From NCBI GenBank assembly GCA_018105865.1, contig CM030865.1, positions 11,106,113-11,170,112 on the forward strand: a DNA stretch of 64,000 bases, read 5' to 3'. Below the pieces are notes generated by a model that was given only the letters and a program-made list of their open reading frames with translations, searched no databases and was not told where the DNA came from. Positions 52,950 through 64,000 of this stretch are shown here, piece after piece. The DNA comes from Metaphire vulgaris (taxonomy: Eukaryota; Annelida; Clitellata; Crassiclitellata; Megascolecidae). The position numbers and the translations under genes were made by a program. Positions within the stretch are counted from its first letter, which is position 1; each line of letters opens with the position of its first letter.

Positions 52950-53400
52950 TAATTAGCCTCATCATCATCATCATCATCATCATTGCTTTCTGCCAACCCA
53001 TTGGTGGCAATAGCTGGGCACAAGACATTTCCAAGAGGCATCGTCACCATCCTGCCCTCTGCCAGCTCTTCAGCGGCAATAGCGAGACACAGAATGTTGA
53101 TCCGCCTCCTGTTCCCGTCTTGTGTCCTTCCATGACCCTGTTTTCGCCGAGCACTGGTCATGATTTCTCGGTATATCGAGCTGGCCGCAATGCCCCATAT
53201 ACAGTAGTTGGACACGCGCCCTCTGCTGGCACGACAGCGTACGAAGATCTTCCGCCAGTGATGCTGTTCTTCCATGCTCTTCAGTTGAATACATCCACCA
53301 TCCCTGCCGTTGTCTTCTGGTACAGTTGGTCCACGGCACCTTATTCCGTATTATTCGGTGCAATCCCAGGAGGTTTCCCAGCCCAGGACTTCCCCCCATC
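52950..53400 (-). mobile_element. Possible LINE 3' end with (TGA)n tail
   Basis: On the minus strand a broken frame ends in a tail GGTTGGCAGAAAGCAATGA followed by (TGA)n. The same junction (GAGCTGGCAGAAAGCAACTA then (TGA)n) occurs at 30.47 kb, so the pair looks like copies of one retroelement 3' end. Clade not recognised. Confidence 0.35.
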
Positions 53401-53482
53401 CGCCACCCGGGGGACGCGCCTCTACGCCGTTGTACCCCAGCGCGAGGGATTAATTAGCCTACCTGCAAGTTATTATGCTCTT

Positions 53483-53528
<46 letters not shown>

Positions 53529-53571
53529 GTAGGTTTTACGAAGTACAGTTTTGAGAGCGGTGCCTACCTGC

Positions 53572-53754
53572 CAGGGATATTTTTACACCCTTCCACCCCA
53601 CCCCAATCTGAGACCGACACTCCCCCCCAACACTTCCCTCCATTTTAGCCTGGGACGACCTTTTTTGCTTGTCAGACTTCTTTGGCAGGGACCCCAAAAA
53701 TATACCGACCCTCCTCCCCCCCAAATTTATAATCCTAGAAATAACAGGGCTGCT
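53572..53754. mobile_element. TATTTCTAGGATT TIR element
   Basis: CAGGGATATTTTTACACC on the left and AATCCTAGAAATAACAGGG near the right; flanks ctacctgc/atacctgc. Cleanest motif copy in the window at 53654-53675. Confidence 0.7.
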
Positions 53755-53975
53755 ATACCTGCGGTCTGGGCCAACAGTCGGCCATTGTCCGATATGAGGT
53801 GAAGAAGGAAGTAGCAAGCCCAGCGGGAAATGGAAGCATTTTCTGTGTTGGCGATCAGGCGAGCGATCGGTTGCAAGATCGTCAAATCTTCAAGCACCAT
53901 CTCCTGGGCGTTTTTTTAAAATACCAGATACATAGTAAAAGTCGAAGTGGAAATAGTCAGCTGCTTAGCCTAAGA

Positions 53976-54716
53976 CGGTGGGTCTTAACCGGGGGTACTC
54001 GTACCCAGTGTTTATTCTAGGCCTTCTCTGGAGGAATTCCCCTCCCCAAGTTTGAATTCCCACCCAGGGTGCGATTTGTGGCCTGGATCAGTGGGGGGGG
54101 GGAATATGTCGAGCTTGGGGTGGGGGGAGGGTGTAGTTGTTGGGAAATGTAGCAGTGGGGAGATGTAGTGGTGGGGGATGTAGCAGTAGGGGGTTGCAGT
54201 TTGGCAGTGGGGAAAGATCCTCCTTTCCCCCTCGCAAATCGCGCCCTGTTTCCACCCAACAAATTTTTTTAAACATTTTGGAAATTTTGACATTTTGGCC
54301 TCCCCAATGTCTGCTCACTCCCCCCCCCCAAAAAAAAATTAAACTCTCCCTAATGTCTAGGTGGCTAGAATAGCCACTGCTCGTCACCCTTAGGGGTACT
54401 TGAAGGACGTTGTGGGGGGGGGTACTGAATAATCGGGAAATAAAGTCTGTTTAAAGACTTTTACTACAAGTTACCCTATACACTATACAAATGCTGTAGA
54501 AATCTGTGTACTAAATTAGAAATTCTAAAGAAAAGGCACACTTTCAGGCAATTTGTAACAGACGTTTGTTGCAGTTTATAATTATTTTCAGTTTGTAATT
54601 ATTTTCAATATATCGCGAACTTTTTTCCTGGAATAAGGAACGCCTGTAGGGGGTACTTCGTTCTCTTATACTTGTTTCAGGGGTACGTAATCATAACAAG
54701 GTTACGAACCACTGAC
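53976..54716. mobile_element. Three-level nest of TIR elements
   Basis: The outer copy runs from GTCTTAACCGGGGGTACTC to AAGGTTACGAACCACTG. Inside is 54006-54379 (CAGTGTTTATTCTAG ends, flanks ctcgtacc/ctcgtcac). Inside that is 54065-54248 (CAGGGTGCGATTTG to CAAATCGCGCCCTG, flanks ttcccacc/tttccacc). Confidence 0.75.
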
Positions 54717-54796
54717 CTAAGGCCTAAGGCCTAAGCGACAGTGGATTTTCAATACAGGAGAAACCCTATAACACTAAACCACTCAGAATCCAGTTA

Positions 54797-54885
54797 CAGT
54801 AGAACTTCGTTATAACGGACTCGGTTATAGAGCATACTCGGTTGTTACATACCGCAAATGTACAGTTCCGTGTGATGCGCGACAG
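54797..54885. mobile_element. pogo/Tigger-like MITE, left part
   Basis: TA then CAGTAGAACTTCGTTATAAC, same left end as 42120. Interrupted at 54886 by the GGGTT-repeat element; the right end is not found. Confidence 0.6.
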
Positions 54886-54989
54886 CAGAGATGTCCATGG
54901 GTTGGGTTAACTCATGGGTTGGGTTGGGTCAGACTCTGCCAAATGGTTTTCACACAGGCTTACTTAGCCTCCTAAACCACTTAAAATCG

Positions 54990-55055
<66 letters not shown>

Positions 55056-55220
55056 GGTGGGTTGGTATGGGTCAGAAAATAAGTCATGGTTTAAGAAATT
55101 GTACTGTATTACGGTGGGTTGGGTTGGGTTGGGTCAAGTAACCCAATTGCCGGCATGGGTTGGGTCGGGTTGGAGATTTTATGGGTTGGGTTCTGAAAAA
55201 TGGACCCATGGACATCTCTG
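54886..55220. mobile_element. CAGAGATGTCC element with GGGTT repeats
   Basis: CAGAGATGTCCATGGGTT to GGACCCATGGACATCTCTG; flanks cgcgacag/cgcgatcg match 6 of 8. Arms are GGGTT repeats; a SINE tail plus (ATT)n has inserted between them. Confidence 0.78.
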
Positions 55221-55560
55221 CGCGATCGGATTAGGACAGAGCCCCATTTTTATCCGCGAACGTCTCCCTCCCCCCCCCCCGAAAACCCATTCGGGAATCT
55301 TGCCCCGTTAGCGGTGAGTGGGGGTGGGCGGGTGGAAGGCAGGGGGTTCCGCGTGACTCCGTCCGTGGAAAAAACGTAGCTCTCGGTCACCTAGCGACGG
55401 GTCTTGGTAATTAATTGCTGCTGGTGTATGCACCTGGGCCAAGGCCATCTAGGCCTGTTAGAGGGAGATCCCCCCCAAAAAAAGACCCCACTAAATCCAC
55501 ACAAAATCTCAGCACCTACGAATTTTTGCATTGTCAATTCCTACCCACCCACCCCCACAC

Positions 55561-55753
55561 CAGTGGCGGCTCTAGGATTTGGCAAGTGGGGGGGGGCCGT
55601 TGGGGTGGCAACTTCTAATCATGGGGGCCAACCATTTGTTGTTTAATGTATGTAGCATTAAATTATAGGGTCCCAACTGGGGGGCCACTGGGGGAGGAGG
55701 CACTCAATAGGGGGGTACGGGCCCCCCTGACCCCCTCGGTGGAGCCGCCACTG
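55561..55753. mobile_element. CAGTGGCGGCTCT TIR element
   Basis: CAGTGGCGGCTCTAGG to GTGGAGCCGCCACTG, ~193 bp, well preserved. Confidence 0.78.
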
Positions 55754-56031
55754 CCCCCACCTCTAAGGTCTGTAGTCTGGATAAGACGCTGACCTGGGCG
55801 AAGCGGTTCCTGTGTGAAAGCATGCTGAGACATTTGAGCAGAGGCTTGTGTATGGTCGACCCGAGTGCGTTCCAGTCTCTGAGCCACGACAACAGCAGAG
55901 GAAGTATGCAGACGACGATCTGGGACGACTTGTCCCTCGTCCCTACACGGCAAAGGTCAAAGGGTCATAAGAGAGGTCAAATAGCCGACTATCAGGTCAT
56001 GGCATTCGTCATCGTCATCGTCATCTTCTTC

Positions 56032-56203
56032 TTACTTCTTCTCTTTCTCCTCCGAATCATCATCGTCATCATCAGCATAACCATACTCGTCATCATCATC
56101 AGCATCATCATCATCATCATCTTCTTCTTCGGCTTCCTTCTTCTCTTTCTCCTCCGAATCATCATCGTCATCATCAGCATAACCATACTCGTCGTCGTCG
56201 TCG

Positions 56204-56235
<32 letters not shown>

Positions 56236-56948
56236 TTCTTCTTCTTCTTCTTCTTCATCTTCATCAACATCATCTTCTTCTTCATAGCCGTAAACTTCTA
56301 TTAAAATGCTATGTTCAAGCCCCCCCCAGCAAAAACATGTCGTCACCTTATTTAATTGCGTTAGGTTACCTGCTGTTAGATTCTACTATAGTGCTAAGAA
56401 AATTTTGAAATTTTGGGTCGGACAGCGAAGGGGTGGGAGATTAACCCCCCTCAAAAAAACGCGTCCGGAATAAAAAAATGTGCGTGAAACACAATGACAA
56501 TTTTTTTTGGTCGGGCAGCCAAGGGGAGGGGGTTTAACCCGCAAAACTCCCTTGGCTACGCCACTGTCTAGTGCATACTAATAAACAGTGGCTATTCTAG
56601 CCACCTAGACATTGGGGGAGTTAAAAAATATACATTGGGGAGGTCATACTATACTTGCCAAAATGTCAAAAATTTGGGGGAATTTAAACTTTGGGGGGGG
56701 GGTGGGGGAATTCCCCCGAGAGAAGGCCTAGAATAAACACTGCTAATAAATCTACGGTACCAACCGAGGTACGCCATGTTTGCGATGTGCTTCAGGGCTT
56801 CCACCTTCTCTGCGTCGCTTGTGGTCGGAGACTTCAGGGCGGCGATGTTTTTGAGCACGAACCAGTTGTAATTGGCGAGTCGTGCCTTTGTCACGAAGAA
56901 GTCGACGTTAAAACAGTTGTCGAGACAACGGAAACAAGCCTGTGCCAT
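56032..56948 (-). CDS. Candidate two-exon gene, unrecognised protein with acidic tail
   Basis: Exon 1 (56948-56765) starts MAQACFRCLDNC and encodes a globular-looking stretch with TKARLANYNWFVLKNIAALK and EKVEALKHIANMAYL. A phase-1 donor (CTCG|gttggt, weak) joins to acceptor ttttaatag and exon 2 (56297-56032). Exon 2 reads VYGYEEEDDVDEDE, then long Asp/Glu runs, and contains two tandem copies of DEYGYADDDDDDSEEKEKK before TAA. The join keeps frame and gives 149 residues. I do not recognise the family. Upstream (minus strand) near 57040-57060 are TGACGTAA and a TTCCGG (ETS-like) element, as in a housekeeping promoter. A TIR element (56586-56742) lies in the intron. The acidic exon could instead be non-coding microsatellite. 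Confidence 0.4.
56586..56742. mobile_element. CAGTGGCTATTCTAG TIR element
   Basis: CAGTGGCTATTCTAGCC to GGCCTAGAATAAACACTG between perfect duplications CTAATAAA. Lies in the proposed intron of the minus-strand acidic gene, 23 bp past its donor. Confidence 0.85.
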
Positions 56949-57314
56949 ACTATTTTCCACAGAATTCGGAAGAAAACTCTCTTTTTAAAATGATTTTCTT
57001 CGTATTCGGCGTTGCAGCTACAACAATATTGTGAATTTTAACCGGAAACTTACGTCACTGTCGAATAGTAAGTATGATCGCTCGAGGTTTGTTCAAAGTC
57101 AAAACCAAAAAGAAATTGAACAATCACGTTGTCAATTGACAGAAAAATTCGAGAAGCTTAGCCTACAATATCGTCGAAATTCTTAATTGATCGTGATTTT
57201 CCGGGGCTCTTCTCTTGTTTTTCAGGAGATTTGGATGGTTTTGAGTAGGCATAAAATGCGAGATCCGAAGTGCACTTTGATTTCTAGGCTTACGTCATTT
57301 TTCTTCTCGCAATA

Positions 57315-57590
57315 ATAGTGGTAACAACGTTGGACAATGGAGCAGGAGGTCGCGGGTTCGAGTCCCGTGGTCGCGTAGGAGCCCTAAAGGTCCAATCAGC
57401 CTTTTTCGTGGTGGTAAAATGAGGAGCAGTGGTAAAAATCTCTGCGATAAGTCAAACAGGTATACGCTACGCGATACACTTGCCCCGTATCCGTGGCATT
57501 GCACGCCTGGCTGAGGGCTATAGAAATGGAGATCAGCGCCGCCCTATGAGCCCGTGAGGCTCGGGAAGGACTTTGACTTTGAATATTACT
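57315..57590 (+). mobile_element. tRNA-derived SINE, family S1
   Basis: B-box GGGTTCGAGTCCCG, then GAGCCCTAAAGG, then GCGATAAGTCAAACAGGTA and the S1 tail GGCTCGGGAAGGAC. Best-preserved S1 copy in the window. Confidence 0.8.
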
Positions 57591-57599
57591 ATTAACTCT

Positions 57600-57780
57600 A
57601 GAGTTAAATCACATCTCTTTCTGCTTCTTTTTTCATAGTCTACCTAGCTGCTTCCCCACTCCCACTTTGACTGATCTCTGGAACTGACCTTCTCCGGCTA
57701 CAGGGATTTTCCTACACCCCCAGCGGGGGGTTACACCCCCCGGTTTAGTGACAGGCAACCTCAGGCCCCTACACCCCTTC
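57600..57780. other. Intergenic, no feature recognised
   Basis: No exon, repeat family or RNA gene seen between the S1 SINE and the X-box; only a decayed CCCCC-rich block. Confidence 0.4.
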
Positions 57781-57791
57781 TCATGGGTGAT

Positions 57792-57804
57792 GTTGCCTAG
57801 CAAC
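57792..57804 (+). promoter_or_regulatory. X-box (RFX) site
   Basis: GTTGCCTAGCAAC fits GTNRCC-N1-RGYAAC exactly and is nearly palindromic. It lies 105 bp before the ATG of a short signal-peptide-like ORF. Confidence 0.45.
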
Positions 57805-57908
57805 AAAGCAGACTGACGTTAAAACTATTCATTTAAAATTCTAAAGTGGAAAATTCGTCTCTGGAAATTGAAACTTGAGCCACTATAACTGACTCCACAA
57901 AAATTAGT

Positions 57909-58145
57909 ATGGACAGCATGAAAACGGAAGAGATGACAACGGAAATGATATTTTTGACTTGCATTATCCTTTTATTCGGGGGCCAAGCATCTAACTCCGC
58001 AGACTCAACCCCCCCCCCCGTCCAATTCTATCTCCCCATGGGTCCACGGAGTCTAGATGAAAAACTGGACATTGACATCACCCTGCAATTATGGGACAAC
58101 CCCCTCCCCCGAACGAAATTTCCTGGGAATAGCCTACTGGACTGA
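57909..58145 (+). CDS. Candidate secreted ORF or first exon, unrecognised
   Basis: 78 codons beginning MDSMKTEEMTTEMIFLTC, then IILLFGGQASNSADS, which looks like a signal peptide with a cleavage region. A Pro-rich stretch and QFYLPMGPRSLDEKLDIDI follow. No family recognised and no strong donor found before the stop. It starts about 105 bp after an X-box. It may be the first exon of a gene, or chance. Confidence 0.25.
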   Translation: MDSMKTEEMTTEMIFLTCIILLFGGQASNSADSTPPPVQFYLPMGPRSLDEKLDIDITLQLWDNPLPRTKFPGNSLLD

Positions 58146-58176
58146 CAATTGAACTTCGGCTATAATTCTTTCAACG

Positions 58177-58524
<348 letters not shown>

Positions 58525-58670
58525 GGACCGAATTAAGATAGAATAAGGTAGATTAAGCGCCGAAGCAGACTGTACTACGGCACCCGCCCCCAGAAATCGA
58601 ACACGAACACGAATTACTAGCAAAGCTCATCACATTCACAGATCCTGGCATTTACAATGAGACCACACAG

Positions 58671-58847
58671 CAGTGCTTAATCTAGACTCCTGGTCTCCGG
58701 GGGAAAACTGACAAAGCCGGGGGGAATTCTGCTAGGAAGCTGCTGTTAGTTGATGCAGTATGCCAAAATTTCCGGGGGGAATTAGAAATTTCCGGGGGAA
58801 TGGGCAATTCCCCCCCCCCCCCCGGAAACGGCCTAGATTAAACCCTG
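58671..58847. mobile_element. CAGTGCTTAATCTAG TIR element
   Basis: CAGTGCTTAATCTAGAC to GGCCTAGATTAAACCCTG between perfect duplications CCACACAG. Confidence 0.87.
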
Positions 58848-59205
58848 CCACACAGACAATGCCATGGGTTAGGCTTAGGTTTTGTTACCCAGACTGTCCC
58901 CTCTCCCCCACTTGCCAAATCCTGGAGCCGCCACTGAATATGGCTACGTATATAATAACATGGAGAAGCAGTTGTAGTGAAGCCTTATAAGCTGAAGGCG
59001 GTCAGTCATATAGCGTTTTGCTGTTTCTTTGCCTACGCAAATGTTAAGAAGCCCACATCGTTCGATTAGACGCTTCTAGGGTGTGGCACTAAAAAAGACC
59101 CCCTCCGTTGAACGCACGCAGTTGGGTGTCGTAGAAAAAAAAAGCAAGGCCCCGTTGAAATCCGTCCGCGCGTCGGGATGGTCGGTCGGTCGGTCGGTCG
59201 GTCGG

Positions 59206-63864
<4,659 letters not shown>

Positions 63865-63881
63865 CTACAACGACAGGCGTT

Positions 63882-63912
<31 letters not shown>

Positions 63913-64000
63913 CCACCACCATCTTGATAATAACAATATGCGTGTGTAGACCTATATATACACACATTATATATATATATATATATATTTTTATATATAT

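Noticed and set aside
52844..53554. 236-codon plus-strand ORF
   Set aside because: No family recognised; it includes (ATC)n and (ATT)n runs, and the minus strand looks like a retroelement 3' end.

Overview
This is nuclear DNA of an invertebrate animal. It shows intron-rich split genes with GT-AG junctions, very dense microsatellites, tRNA-derived SINEs, L2/CR1-type LINE tails and dozens of short terminal-inverted-repeat (TIR) elements. I cannot name the species. The gene set (PHF14, ZC2HC1, tectonic, SOCS, and a TARP-type calcium-channel gamma subunit) and the repeat style would suit a marine deuterostome such as an echinoderm or hemichordate, or a lophotrochozoan. That placement is a weak inference.

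Layout. (1) 1-18.4 kb, + strand: 21 frame-consistent exons of PHF14, a multi-PHD-finger chromatin protein. The 5' end lies outside the window, and the last exon ends in a SUMO-interaction-like motif. (2) 18.4-20.5 kb: PHF14 3' UTR and intergenic DNA, with an RFX X-box-like site near 20.18 kb. (3) 20.55-21.06 kb, +: a single-exon ZC2HC1-type C2HC zinc-finger gene. (4) 22.87-36.05 kb, +: a complete 14-exon tectonic gene (613 residues, secreted, transition zone of cilia). (5) 36-48 kb: about 12 kb of repeat-rich intergenic DNA, largely nested TIR elements. (6) 48.07-49.54 kb, +: a SOCS-family gene (SH2 plus SOCS box). (7) 49.5-56 kb: more TIR elements, a SINE and X-box-like sites. (8) 56.03-56.95 kb, -: a candidate two-exon gene for an unrecognised protein with a long acidic tail. 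(9) 57-59 kb: a SINE and a candidate secreted ORF behind an X-box. (10) 59.21-63.86 kb, -: the last two exons of a TARP/stargazin-like CACNG gene with a conserved C-terminal TPV PDZ ligand; its upstream exons lie beyond the window.

The host genes belong to separate pathways (chromatin, cilium, cytokine signalling, synapse/channel), so there is no operon-like cooperation. A modest ciliary theme exists: tectonic, plus X-box-like sites at 20.2, 52.8, 57.8 and 62.9 kb.

The most striking structure is in the mobile DNA. A 20-22 bp imperfect inverted motif, GACGACCTTTTTTGCTYGTC, recurs about 20 times inside TIR elements with different ends, many with perfect or near-perfect 8-bp target duplications. 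Two families of ~80 bp near-perfect palindromes (TTAA-flanked and TA-flanked) are scattered through introns. A further group of elements with CAGAGATGT/CAGGGATGT ends has an interior built of short tandem repeats that differ from element to element. Most large (ATT)n tracts are attached to a common SINE/LINE tail sequence. All exon joins were made by eye from splice signals, frame and family knowledge, without alignment software.
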